Origin: Antrodiella citrinella
Taxonomy: Eukaryota; Basidiomycota; Agaricomycetes; Polyporales; Steccherinaceae
Assembly (NCBI GenBank): GCA_004802725.1
Contig: SGPM01000060.1
Span: 1-64,000 of the forward strand
Length of the DNA stretch: 64,000 nt
Direction of reading: 5' to 3'
The translations under genes and the position numbers were made by a program. The notes beneath the pieces were generated by a model, which worked only from the letters and a program-made list of their open reading frames with translations, was not told the DNA's origin and did not search any database. Of this stretch, positions 1 through 10,626 are shown piece after piece; the stretch's first letter is position 1, and each line of letters begins with the position of its first letter.

Positions 1-478
1 ATCCTATCCTTGTTCAGCCTCAACGCCCTGTCCTTGACCTGAAGAGTGATTGCTGGGCCGTCGCTGGAGGGGATGTCGCGCGTCCTCATCAGATTTCCTT
101 CAGTAACGGGAACACGGAAGCTTCGCTCGCGTTGAAGGCTTCGGATGATGACAGTGCGATTCCTGTACATCTCTTCGACGAGTTCTTCTTTGGATTGGTT
201 GGAGCGCACGTGTACATGGCACATCTGCATGGCAAGACGTATCAGCACATGCCAAAAGTGGTCGAATCAGTGTAAGAGAGGGCAAACAGAGCGAGGAAGA
301 AGATCATCATCAAAGCGCGAGCACGTACCAAAGCGTAGTGACGGACGTCGGATAGAGGCATGCGCAGCATCCTAGACTTGGTCAGGCGTTTGGAAGTAGG
401 AGGAGGTCTGGTCTTGGGAGTCTCGACGACAGGATTAGGATGTGCGGGTCCTTGATCACCGTGATGATTAGTTGGCAT
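1..478 (-). CDS. SAP-like N-terminal family protein, copy A (5' part only)
   Basis: Function unknown. Exon 1 is 329-478 (50 codons, ending Tyr-Ala-Leu), the intron is 225-328, and exon 2 starts at 224 and runs off the left edge. The start ATG is the complement of 476-478. Residues about 30-70 read as two helices joined by a short turn, with LTKSRMLRMPL and VRHYAL on the exon 1 side and SKEELVEEM on the exon 2 side. This is the pattern expected of a SAP-type DNA-binding helix pair, which is inference from pattern, not a search. The gene is nearly identical to its duplicate at 6022-7652 and lies head to head with decayed plus-strand DNA. The rest of the reading frame cannot be judged here. Confidence 0.6.
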
Positions 479-779
479 GTTGACCGCTCTCTCACGTATG
501 CAAAGAGAGGACAAAGTGATGACAGGACAAAGAGATAGATGATGAGTCCGTGGTGGACGCGTTGGAGAGGGAGATGTAAACGCGAGGGCCAGCTTGGTGT
601 CGTCGCGCTTGGCAGTGTTTGGTGTCACGACGTCACGTGGATTCGACTCCGACAACACCATTTGGTTCGTGGAATGTGAGTCCACAAAGCGGGCGGTCCG
701 GCGGAGCGCCGGGGGCCACCAAAACTCAACGAGCTTGGGCCGTCCTCGTCTCCTTGCAACGACGATGATGCTCTTGGAA

Positions 780-1640
780 GCCTCAGAGGGATCTTGTATA
801 ATGTGAATACCTTCGTATGTCCAGTCAGTTTCATATCTGACTACGAAGATTTCCCGAGGATAATCGTCGCGCGTCGCAGCCACTATCTGTGTATACAACC
901 ATGGGGCATCTATAGAGGCTGGTAAGTACACTTTACTCTAATGATGCACAAACGACAATCATCTGCTTACGCGGTTTCATTTCAGACTGTCTATCATCTT
1001 CTACAGTCAATGCTGTCGCTGTGTTCCCAACGTTCTCGCGTTCGGAAGCGGGAGAGCTCTGGCCAGTAGCCCTTCGAACTTGGACCATCATACTCTCCTT
1101 CGAACGACGTTGTCGATATTCGTTGACAAGAAACCATCCATAACATGAGAGCCATCGTACGCGCAGACAACTTGGTATCTGCCTACCGAAGATCCTCAGG
1201 CTACTCCCAACTCGCATGATCCAACGCGGCGAGTCGATCTGCACACGTCCCGACACCCTACCTTTAATTCCAGCTTGGACAATACCTAAAGAATGTAAGT
1301 ACGTTTCCAAGTGTTGTGATCGTATACTCACATGGTTTGGTTTCAGACCGTCTCTTTGATCGTGATCGTGTCCGTTCCCAAACACCACGGAAACGACTTG
1401 CTGGCCATTCAGCACATTTTGTCTGCATCGGAGACTCGTGTTAATCGTGTCCTTAGAGGTATCGCTGCGCTGCCATGGTATGCAGCAGCACAAACCCTTC
1501 CCCCCCTTTCCTCTCTAAGGAATGAGTTCGGCACCGTCGGCCACAGTAGCGTTGACCGAGATGCAGCCCGAGCGCACACGGCAATAGTTTATCGACAAAG
1601 TAAGCCTCCCTTCTCATCTTCCCGAGGCGTGAATGTTACT
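780..1640 (+). pseudogene. Decayed plus-strand partner of the SAP-like gene (copy A)
   Basis: Head to head with the minus-strand SAP-like gene are exon-like fragments with good splice borders but no continuous frame. One contains ISDYEDFPRIIV (about 830-930), followed by an intron of GTAAGT...TTTCAG type (about 921-985). A second starts with MRAIVRADNLVSAY at 1145 and is followed by GTAAGTACG...TTTCAG (about 1297-1348). A related start, MRTIVRADNLVSDYED, lies in the same head-to-head position near the paralogue at 35849. All frames contain stops. I read this as two decayed copies of one short-exon gene; function is unknown. The DNA from 1640 to 3340 has only further short ORFs and distant similarity to 36590-36620. 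Confidence 0.35.
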
Positions 1641-3341
1641 TGAGATCCACAGGTGTACAGATGCACGGAGAACATTGGGGCGATGTATGTCCTCTGCAAT
1701 AGCGCGCGATACATGCGGGATGGGCACATGTCCTGTCTCTGAGCTGGAAAGCGGAAGACATGCGCGCTTTGACTTGTCGGAACATCGGCGATTTAGTAAG
1801 AAAGAAGGGCAAGACCAACGACATGGTACACCTCAGGCGGCCTTGGACAGAGCGTGTTACTCGCCAGGTCATCCGAGGACAAGCTGGTGACGACAGAGAC
1901 CAGTAAACGGCATGTCGTTCCACGAGAACCGCCAATTCCGGCGTGCTGTACATACTCATGGTATCACCAGGTACTTTCGGACGTCTTTGGGAGTCTTTGG
2001 GTTCATGAGAACGCAAAACGAAGCTTGACTGTCGAACGACGTACCCGCACGCCAGTACCCCCATTCAGTCGGACTCTTCCTCCGGAATCTCCATATCCAT
2101 TCCTATGTGGTATGGGACGGTCTACATGCGAGGGTGGGGATGTAGTCGGCGGTTATGGTTGGGCAAGAGAGGGGTGATTTCGTGAGATGCGAATATGAAG
2201 AGTGATCTGTGCGGTTTCAAGACATGTTACGACGAAGAGATGCACTGATGAGGGCAGATTCAAGTCGATGTGGGTCGAGGTTGAGACTAAGAGCATGCAC
2301 AGCGCGGAACCGGCGCCGCTGCATCGACACACCACACACTTTATCGTTCCTTCAGTTCTCACTGCCAATTCGCGTGAGATACAACATAATTTTCCTATCT
2401 ACCACACAATGCTACCGGTACAACATCAATGTCATCATACAAAACATGACAGACTGGCTAGAATGAAGTGGACCACAGCTCGGGACTTGCCCTAAAGTTG
2501 GTTTTACGTAATGTTGTCCTTCAGGTGTGCACCGTTGAGTCTGCCACGCAGTCTCGAGGGTGAGTACTGCAGTCCTGTACTATCTTGACAAGGTGCATCT
2601 CCTCATAATTAACATGAAGGTGTAACTGAACAGTTGCCCTGTAGGAATGCATGCACCATGTTCGAGATCATGCCTGGTTCAAGGACGCAATATATTTCAT
2701 TCAAAATTTGACTTCGAGTGCTATCTTATTGTTGCGGGCCGTACTGGACTGGTTCTTGAACCCCGGGATGAAGACTGCAAACCCGGATGAGCAACACCCC
2801 GAAAGCATCCCATTACGTCGTGTTTAACCACAAACTTCAACTACTATGCTTACCACTTCAAGAAACGCTTCACGGTNCTACCANATTTTGCGTTCATTGG
2901 GTTCGANTCTACGAGGCAGCCNAAAGTGCGTAGTCATGCCCGCTGTCGTTCGCAACAGTCTGCAAATTGATCCGGTGAGTGTGAATTACAGTCAAATTTT
3001 GAAATTGAAGCATGGCTGATCCACTTCTGCCAGTCACCTGCGCGATAGTGACACACGGCAATACGGCGAGAGATTCTAAGCGTTCAGGATGCTGCGACCT
3101 TGACACTTGCATGGTGCTGTCCTCGTCATTTCGATCGCGATGCCCAGACGTCGGCCCTGCCACCCCATCAATCAGTCAAGGAACGAGAACAATGCAACGA
3201 ACACGTTCACCGTCGCCGCTTTGACCTCTGTGGACAACACGAGGCCAACCTGTGCGCTCAAGCTCGCTATTGTGTGATTCAAACAGAGGCACGGTTTTCG
3301 CCGCCCTCCCACATATCACATCTAACCGCCCACCTCAGGCG

Positions 3342-3349
3342 TATATAAG
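3342..3349 (+). promoter_or_regulatory. TATA box (TATATAAG) of the small His-rich gene, copy A
   Basis: TATATAAG lies about 105 bp upstream of the ATG at 3447 and is followed by a C/T-rich tract (CCTCTTCCTCTCTTTCC) and ACCACCACC. This is a classical fungal core-promoter layout. It is kept unchanged in copy B at 10521-10528, although the leader right before the ATG differs between copies. Confidence 0.6.
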
Positions 3350-3446
3350 CCCTAGGCGAGCCTCTTCCTCTCTTTCCTTCATACCACCACCATATCTCTT
3401 CTCTTCTCTTCTCATCCTCTCTTCTCCTCAGTGTTCATCCACTGGA

Positions 3447-4154
3447 ATGGCCCCGACGACGACCAAGGGCCATCATCATGGCCGTTCGACGACGCGCCAC
3501 AGCTGCTCGGTAATGTCCCTTGTTCTCTACTGAAGTCTTGTTCTTCGCCCCACCCCGACCCCGCGCCGTTGTTGTTATCGTCTTTTTTTCTACCTTGCTT
3601 TTATTCCCTCGACGGAGGGCCCTTGTGTCTCTTGTTTTTTGGCTGGTCCCTCGGCAGAGGAGCCCTCGACGGAGGATGCCCTCTTAAGGAGGATGGTTAC
3701 CCACTTTCTTACCCACCCCCTCGACGGAGGATGTCCCGTGCCCACATGCCCACTTTCGGCTCGGATGCCCTCGACGGAGGATGCTCTCCCATCGCGGAGG
3801 AGGCTGCTTCACTGACCCTTTCTTCTCTTCCCTCGACGGAGGATGCCCATGCCGGGTGACAGACGGCAGTAGGATGTCCCTCGACGGAGGATGCCCCCTC
3901 GAGTATACTCAGGGGATGGATACCATTTCACTGTTCACCCTGGAGGTCGCCTCGACAATGGGCGGACCACCGCCACTGCGGCTTGGTGGCCTCCCCCTTC
4001 TACCCTCTTCGCTCGCCACAAGTTGGCTTTGACCTTCGTCTGTTTGTTGGGGTCGGCGGTGGTGGTGCTTTCACAGGTATCCTGGACTCTCTCGAAGCGG
4101 ATTAAGAATATGGATCAAACCCACTGGAGTCGCGGACAACGAGTCACAGCTTAG
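3447..4154 (+). CDS. Small basic His-rich two-exon protein, copy A
   Basis: Unrecognised. Exon 1 is 3447-3509 (21 codons, including GHHHGRSTTRHSCS), the intron is 3510-4076 (567 bp, GTAATG...TTTCACAG), and exon 2 is 4077-4154 (VSWTLSKRIKNMDQ to a TAG). The product would be 46 residues, strongly basic and rich in His, Arg and Ser/Thr, with no signal peptide or membrane segment. Support for coding comes from copy B: its exon 1 has a different 5' end of 23 codons, yet stays open and joins the same phase. The intron is about ten times longer than others in the window and holds the CCTCGACGGAGG motif array. The locus could instead be a non-coding RNA; the TATA box favours real transcription. Confidence 0.45.
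3607..3890 (+). repeat. Array of CCTCGACGGAGG motifs inside the long intron, copy A
   Basis: Six exact copies of CCTCGACGGAGG start at 3607, 3664, 3719, 3769, 3831 and 3879, most followed by ATG(C/T)C. A degenerate copy (CCTCGGCAGAGG) is at 3649 and a partial one near 3947. Spacings are 57, 55, 50, 62 and 48 bp, so frame is not kept and protein-level selection is unlikely. Each motif can form a 4-bp CCUC/GAGG stem with a GACG loop on RNA. The sequence between motifs is unrelated. Confidence 0.85.
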
Positions 4155-4565
4155 GTGCGTGTTTCTTCTTTCCCCGAGGGAGGGCGCGTCGCATATGCGC
4201 GCGTCCTGGCGCAGACCTTTTCGTGGTCCTCGGGATAAGTACCCACTTGGGGAAACCAACATGCGTTTTAAGGTCTTTTTCTTCTTCTACGTCACTTCTG
4301 TGTCACTGTGATCGTGTGTAGTCGTCGTTGCAGACGCTACTCATTGTATCATAATCCTTCTCGTCGTTCTCGATGTTCATTGCCATCATTGGTGTTGTAT
4401 TCTTAAATTCACTGTGATGTAAGGTGTTTGCTCTCATGGGACAGTAGTATAAGCGAAAATATTCAGTGACAAACTACAAATTGGAGATAGAATGTGCGGT
4501 GTGGTGACTGGATTAATACAGAGACTCCTGGAAACTCATGAGTCACGAGAAGCTTCATCTCGTAT
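4155..4565. other. Spacer between small gene and coiled-coil gene (copy A)
   Basis: Convergent 3' flanks. I see no credible ORF. It may hold the 3' UTRs of both neighbours. The counterpart in copy B is 11340-11828. Confidence 0.5.
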
Positions 4566-5348
4566 CTAGTTCCACCAACCGAAACAGCCTCTGCGCTTCT
4601 CGCGCTCTCTCTGTTCCAGACCAGCGAGTACAGCTTCAGCTACTTTGACAGCCAAGTGCCGATCCCTCTCCCCGATCCTACGGAGTTCTTCGAGTTGAGC
4701 CTCCAACCCTGCTTTGGCTGACTTGACATCCGAGAGTTCCTTCTGGAGGTCTTCGCGTCGAGCCTCTGACACTGCTTGGGCTGACTTGACGTCTGAGAGC
4801 TCCTGGTGCCAACTCTCCTTCTCCTTCTCCCTCTCCGAGTCCTTGCGCCAATGTTCACCCTCCTGTAGGACTGCACGGGCAACTTCACATTTGTGCAGTC
4901 TCAGTCCTCGGGAGTCCATCTGTCTCACTATCCCGCTCATGTTGGCACTAGAATCCGACCCGGATCTGCCTGGGCTGCGGGCATTGGGACTTATAGGCGG
5001 CCGGGTCACCTCTAGATTTCCGGTAGTGTTCAGAGTGTCAGTTTCAACAGGATCATTCTGTACATGAGACTCATGAGCAAATCGTAATTCTTTTGAAGGC
5101 CTTTGTAACCTACCTCGGCTACGTTAGACAAGGAACCTGCGGCCCTGTAGTCGCCAACACCTTGCCAATGCTTCGCGAGCTCCAAGGTCTCTGTTCTCGT
5201 ATGTGCATCGGATGAAGCGGTATCTTCGCCTGGCAATCGAGTCGACTCAATTAGTAGATGCGATGAACAGCTTACCAACTGACGCGGGATCGCCTGTGAA
5301 CCGCCCTGCTTCATATTCGGAGCCGTCGCGTCGGGACTCGGAGGACAT
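4566..5348 (-). CDS. Coiled-coil protein, copy A (intact)
   Basis: Unknown function. Three exons: 5276-5348, 5114-5229 and 4566-5057, with introns of 46 and 56 bp; phases agree and give 226 residues. The N-terminal half is polar and probably disordered. Residues about 125-210 form a coiled coil with two near-repeats of ELSDVKSAQAVSEARREDLQ / ELSDVKSAKAGLEAQLEELR. The C-terminus ends REKRRGCFGWWN, a Cys/aromatic tail. There is no signal peptide. The tail is lost by frameshift in copy B, so this is the better guide to the ancestral protein. Confidence 0.65.
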
Positions 5349-6021
5349 AATACTAAGAGACGACTGAGGTTGGGGGTGACGATGTTGTACGAAGTGGTGG
5401 GATCTCGTAGAAGTGTATTCGGGAAAGAGATGAGGGGATATTTGTGGGAGAAAATGAAGAGAATGCGAATGAAGAGGCCCGGGACGCATCCCTCAAGGAT
5501 TTTGTGGCAGGTGTGGGTGGAGATTTGGACTGCATCATTGTCAGCCACACCTTGGGCTTTCACAAACCTGCAACAGGCTCAAGTTCCAACCAATAGATGA
5601 ATACCAGAGATGAAGATGAGGAAGATCGGCGCATGGTTTTAGACGACTGCGCTCTACTCAAATATCAGTGGACGCCACAGTAAGTAGGTCGAGCAATAGG
5701 AGTGCGCCATCGGCATATTCAAGTTCCGAATCCAGTGAATCCGCCTCAAGCTCTACGGCACTGCTGCAGAAACCAAATCATCCGCACTTGATGGTATACA
5801 CATTCACTCTATTCACCATGTAGAGATGGTTAAAACACTGTGAGTCGGAACGCTTTACGTGAAGGATCGCCACCATACAACAAATAAACTCGACTCGTAT
5901 ACGACCTACAAACCACTGACATTATCGGATATCCAATCCAACATATCCTGGACAGACTGATCACCACCACCACCACTGATTGCGCACTCACTCATTTCCA
6001 CCATCACGTCCACGATAGTAA
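5349..6021. other. Spacer containing the duplication breakpoint at 5829/5830
   Basis: The segment 5349-5829 repeats 12540-13009. On the minus strand, about 5690-5829 holds only the 3' part of the small acidic ORF seen complete at 12848-13135, so that gene is truncated here. From 5830 the DNA belongs to the 3' flank of the SAP-like gene. A minus-strand frame at 5906-6133 overlaps that gene's last codons in another frame and may be an alternative C-terminus. Confidence 0.6.
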
Positions 6022-7652
6022 TCAAAGCACGTCCTCCGGATATGCAAGGGGAGGCGTGTTCTCTTCCACTGCCGGGGCTGGGTCCGGGGATGTCATCCTC
6101 TTCCATCGCACTGGTGCCCGAGGACGCGCCCATACATTCTGCAACTTGGCTCCAACCGACCCTTCCCCCTTGACAGCGTCAACCGTCATAGACGTACTGA
6201 CCTGCCTAATGGTGGCCTCAAGCCACAGGGCGTTTGGACTGGCCCTGCATCCGCCAGCACGCGAAGGACGCGGTGAAGAGTGGAACGCGGGTCCACGGGG
6301 ACCGACTTCAGCTTGAGCTTCTTCCGTGGTGTCCATCGGAACCTGAGGTGGTGGAGACATCTCGAGAAGGACGTCATTCTTGATCACGGTGAAAGGTCCT
6401 GTAGACTGCGGATTATGGGAGAACGCAGCGGATGGAGGGGAACACCTGAGTGGTTTCTTGCCCTTAGTATAGAGCATTGCCGTGGTAAGGCATGTAGAAG
6501 TGGTAACCGCAGGAGGTGTAGAAGTTGCACTTGCGTTGGAGCGCGCGACTCCTAGGGTAGCACGAAGATATGCTATAGCGACGGCTCTCTTGTCCACGTT
6601 GGACTTATTGGAAGGAATTAATGGAGAAGACACGATTCCGGATAAGGAAGATTTGGCCTTAGACTTTCCCTTGTCGTCGCGAATTGGCTTGAGATCGGGT
6701 ATACGCGGCATGGGGATGAGTTTCGCAGGATGTTCACGATGTGTCAAGGGCTCCTTCATATGAGACTGGACCTTCGGAGTAGTCGACGTCGGATTGGTGG
6801 CAGAAGTAGCGCTCGGAGCGACATCATGCGGATCGGTCACTTGAGACGTGACGACAACTTCAGGAAGCGGAGAGAAAGATGATTCAGACAGAGGAACTGC
6901 TTCTAACTCCCGCGACGCCTCGACAGGTGGTGAAGATGATCGAAATGTGGCGGGAAGCGGAAAAGCCAGCGCGCCAGGAAGGAGAGCGCGCGTGGGAGGA
7001 ACAGCGTCGTCAACTTGCATAGCTAGCGGGTGACGTGTCAAACAGTGACCACAGAGAGCAGACAGGGAATACCTACCATCCGTGACAGCTAACTCAGGTA
7101 TCTCTTCATGTTGAGTTCCATCCTGAGACGCTTTCGTCTCCTTTCCAAGCTCGGCGTCTCTTGCCTGCTGGATGATCCTATCCTTGTTCAGCCTCAACGC
7201 CCTGTCCTTGACCTGAAGAGTGATTGCTGGGCCGTCGCTGGAGGGGATGTCGCGCGTCCTCATCAGATTTCCTTCAGTAACGGGAACACGGAAGCTTCGC
7301 TCGCGTTGAAGGCTTCGGATGATGACAGTGCGATTCCTGTACATTTCTTCGACGAGTTCTTCTTTGGATTGGTTGGAGCGCACGTGTACATGGCACATCT
7401 GCATGGCAAGACGTATCAGCACATGCCAAAAGTGGTCGAATCAGTGTAAGAGAGGGCAAACAGAGCGAGGAAGAAGATCATCATCAAAGCGCGAACACGT
7501 ACCAAAGCGTAGTGACGGACGTCGGGTAGAGGCATGCGCAGCATCCTAGACTTGGTCAGGCGTTTGGAAGTAGGAGGAGGTCTGGTCTTGGGAGTCTCGA
7601 CGACAGGATTAGGATGTGCGGGTCCTTGATCACCGTGATGATTAGTTGCCAT
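6022..7652 (-). CDS. SAP-like N-terminal family protein, copy B, internally shortened
   Basis: Function unknown. Exons 7503-7652, 7077-7398 and 6022-7022, with introns of 104 and 54 bp, give 490 residues. Exon 1 has 50 codons ending Tyr-Ala-Leu. Exon 2 starts with a helix containing SKEELVEEMYRN and a basic stretch (RSLQRERSFRV). The rest is low-complexity Ser/Thr/Pro. It parallels the 1057-residue paralogue at 32083-35489 at both ends (NPQSTGPFTVIK and FHSSPRPSRA) but lacks about 450 residues between, including the acidic tract and the PFPTDLT region. The 54-bp intron has no stop and keeps frame, so it could be retained. A nuclear, DNA-associated role is inference only. Confidence 0.6.
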
Positions 7653-10520
7653 GTTGACCGCTCTCTCACGTATGCAAAGAGAGGACAAAGTGATGACAGG
7701 ACAAAGAGATAGATGATGGGGGTAACGAGTCCGTGGTGGACGCGTTGGAGAGGGAGATGTAAACGCGAGGGCCAGCTTGGTGTCGTCGCGCTTGGCAGTG
7801 TTTGGTGTCACGACGTCACGTGGATGCGACTCCGACAACACCATTTGGTTCGTGGAATGAGTCCACAAAGCGGGCGGTCCGGCGGAGCGCCGGGGGCCAC
7901 CAAAACTCAACGAGCTTGGGCCGTCCTCGTCTCCTTGCAACGTTGCTCTTGGAAGCCTCAGAGGGATCTTGTATAATGTGAATACCTTCGTATGTCCAGT
8001 CAGTTTCATATCTGACTACGAAGATTTCCCGAGGATAATCGTCGCGCGTCGCAGCCACTATCTGTGTATACAACCATAGGGCATCTATAGAGGCTGGTAA
8101 GTACACTTTACTCTAATGATGCACAAACGACAATCATCTGCTTACGCGGTTTCATTTCAGACTGTCTATCATCTTCTACAGTCAACGCTGCCGCTGTGTT
8201 CCCAACGTTCTCGCGTTCGGAAGCGGGAGAGCTCTGGCCAGTGGCCCTTCGAACTTGGACCATCATACTCTCCTTCGAACGACGTTGTCGATATTCGTTG
8301 ACAAGAAACCATCCATAACATGAGAGCCATCGTACGCGCAGACAACTTGGTATCTGCCTACGAAGATCCTCAGGCTACTCCCAACTCGCATGATCCAACG
8401 CGACGAGTCGATCTGCACGCGTCCCGACACCTTACCTGTAATTCCAGCTTGGACTATACCTAAAGAACGTAAGTACGTTTCCAAATATTGTGATCGTATA
8501 CTCACATGGTTTGGTTTCAGACCGTCTCTTTGATCGTGATCGTGTCCGTTCCCAAACACCACGGAAACGACTTGCTGGCCATTCAGCACGTTTCGTCTGC
8601 ATCAGAGACTCGTGTTAATCGTGTCCTTAGAGGTATCGCTGCGCTGCCATGGTATGCAGCAGCACAAACCCTTCCCCCCCTTTCCTCTCTAAGGAATGAG
8701 TTCGGCACCGGCGGATCTCACAGTAGCGTTGACCGAGATGCAGCCCGAGCGCACACGGGAATAGTTTATCGACAAAGTAAGCCTCCCTTCTCATCTTCCC
8801 GAGGCGTGAATGTTACTTGAGATCCACAGGTGTACAGATGCACAGAGAACACTGGGGCGATGTATGTCCTCTGCAATAGCGCGCGATACATGCGGGGTGG
8901 GCACATGTCCTGTCTCTGAGCCGGAAAGCGGAAGACATGCGCGCTTTGACTTGTCGGAACATCGGCGATTTAGTAAGAAAGAAGGGCAAGACCAACGACA
9001 TGGTACACACCTCAGGCGGCCTTGGACAGAGCGTGTTACTTGCCAGGTCATCCGAGGACAAGCTGGTGACGACAGAGACCAGTAAACGGCATGTCGTTCC
9101 ACGAGAACCGTCAATTCCGGCGTGCTGTACATACTCGTGGTATCACCAGGTACTTTCGGACGTCTTTGGGAGTCTTTGGGTTCATGAGAACGCAAAACGA
9201 AGCTTGACTGTCGAACGACGTACCCGCACGCCAGGACCCCCATTCACTCGGACTCTTCCTCCGGAATCTCCATATCCATTCCTATGTGGTATGGGACGGT
9301 CTACATGCGAGGGTGGGTATGTAGTCGGCGGTTATGGTTGGGCAAGAGAGGGGTGATTTCGTGAGATGCGAATATGAAGAGTGATCTGTGCGGTTTCAAG
9401 ACATGTTACGACGAAGAAGAGACTGATGAGGGCAGATTCAAGTCGATGTGGGTTGAGGTTGAGACTAAGAGCATGCACAGCGCGGAACCGGCGCCGCTGC
9501 ATCGACACACCACACACTTTATCGTTCCTTCAGTTCTCACTGCCAATTCGCGTGAGATACAACATAATTTTCCTATCTATTACACAATGCTACCGGTACA
9601 ACATTATACAAAACATGACAGACTGGCTAGAATGAAGTGGACCACAGCTCGGGACTTGCCCTAAAGTTGGTTTTACGTAATGTTCTCCTTCAGGTTGAGT
9701 CTGCCACGACCGAGAAGTCAGTCTCGAGGGTGACTGCAGTCCTGTACTATCTTGACAAGGTGCATCTCCTCATAACTAACATGAAGGTGTAACTGAACAG
9801 TTGCCCTGTAGGAATACCGTCGTGTTTGCATGCACCATGTTCGAGATCATGCCTGGTTCAAGGACGCAATATATTTCATTCAAAATTTGACTTCGAGTGC
9901 TATCTTATTGTTGCAGGCCGTACTGGACTGGTTCTTGAACCCCGGGATGAAGACTGCAAACCCGGATGAGCAACACCCCGAAAGCATCCCATTACGTCGT
10001 GTTTAACCACAAACTTCAACTACTATGCTTACCACTTCAAGAAACGCTTCACGGTGCTACCACATTTTGCGTTCATTGGGTTCGAATCTACGAGGCAGCC
10101 CAAAGTGCGTAGTCATGCCCGCTGTCGTTCGCAACAGTCTGCAAATTGATCCGGTGAGTGTGAATTACAGTCAAATTTTGAAATTGAAGCATGGCTGATC
10201 CACTTCTGCCAGTCACCTGCGCGATAGTGACACACGGCAATACGGCGAGAGATTCTAAGCGTTCAGGATGCTGCGACCTTGACACTTGCATGGTGCTGTC
10301 CTCGTCATTTCGATCGCGATGCCCAGACGTCGGCCCTGCCACCCCATCAATCAGTCAAGGAACGAGAACAATGCAACGAACACGTTCACCGTCGCCGCTT
10401 TGACCTCTGTGGACAACACGAGGCCAACCTGTGAGCTCAAGCTCGCTATTGTGTGATTCAAACAGAGGCACGGTCTTCGCCGCCCTCCCACATATCACAT
10501 ATAACCGCCCACCTCAGGCG
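7653..10520. other. Spacer of copy B with decayed plus-strand partner gene
   Basis: This is the counterpart of 479-3341. Exon-like fragments lie at about 7960-8300 (TVYHLLQSTLPLCSQ after a TTTCAG acceptor near 8160) and about 8320-8820 (MRAIVRADNLVSAYED...). They are a little less broken than in copy A, but no continuous gene model can be built. From about 8820 to 10520 I see only short ORFs. Confidence 0.4.
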
Positions 10521-10528
10521 TATATAAG
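10521..10528 (+). promoter_or_regulatory. TATA box of the small His-rich gene, copy B
   Basis: TATATAAG with the same C/T-rich downstream tract as copy A. The distance to the ATG at 10627 is about 100 bp. Confidence 0.6.
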
Positions 10529-10626
10529 CCCTAGGCGAGCCTCTTCCTCTCTTTCCTTCATACCACCACCATCTTCCTCCTCGTCTCATCCTATTTTCAC
10601 CTCAGTGTCCAGGTCCTGGACTCACG

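Larger units (their letters stand above)
1..5829. repeat. Tandem segmental duplication, copy A (left end outside window)
   Basis: Bases 1-5829 match 7175-13009 in direct orientation, offset 7174 at the left and 7180 at the right because of small indels. Identity is very high by eye, with scattered substitutions and short indels. The match stops at 5829/13009, directly after a shared CACCATGTAGAGATGG. After that, copy A runs into the 3' end of the SAP-like gene (5830-7174) and copy B into unique DNA leading to the thiolase. The left limit of copy A is outside the window, so the array may hold further units. The unit carries four transcription-unit-like segments, annotated separately. Confidence 0.95.

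Noticed and set aside
242..931. 229-codon minus-strand ORF reading through the SAP-like exon 1 and its intron
   Set aside because: It crosses a well-supported splice donor shared by four family members, and the start lies in spacer DNA.
3431..3859. A 142-codon ORF with repeated LDGGCP through the motif array, and its counterpart in copy B
   Set aside because: The motif is read in different frames along the array because spacings are not multiples of three; the repeats are a DNA feature inside an intron, not a protein repeat.
3607..3890. CRISPR-like spacing of a short repeat
   Set aside because: The repeats are only 12 bp, the spacers vary from 36 to 50 bp, no cas genes exist, and this is a eukaryotic intron.
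10070..10100. GGGTTCGAATC, resembling a tRNA T-loop
   Set aside because: The flanking bases cannot form the 5-bp T stem, and no acceptor or anticodon arms are found upstream.
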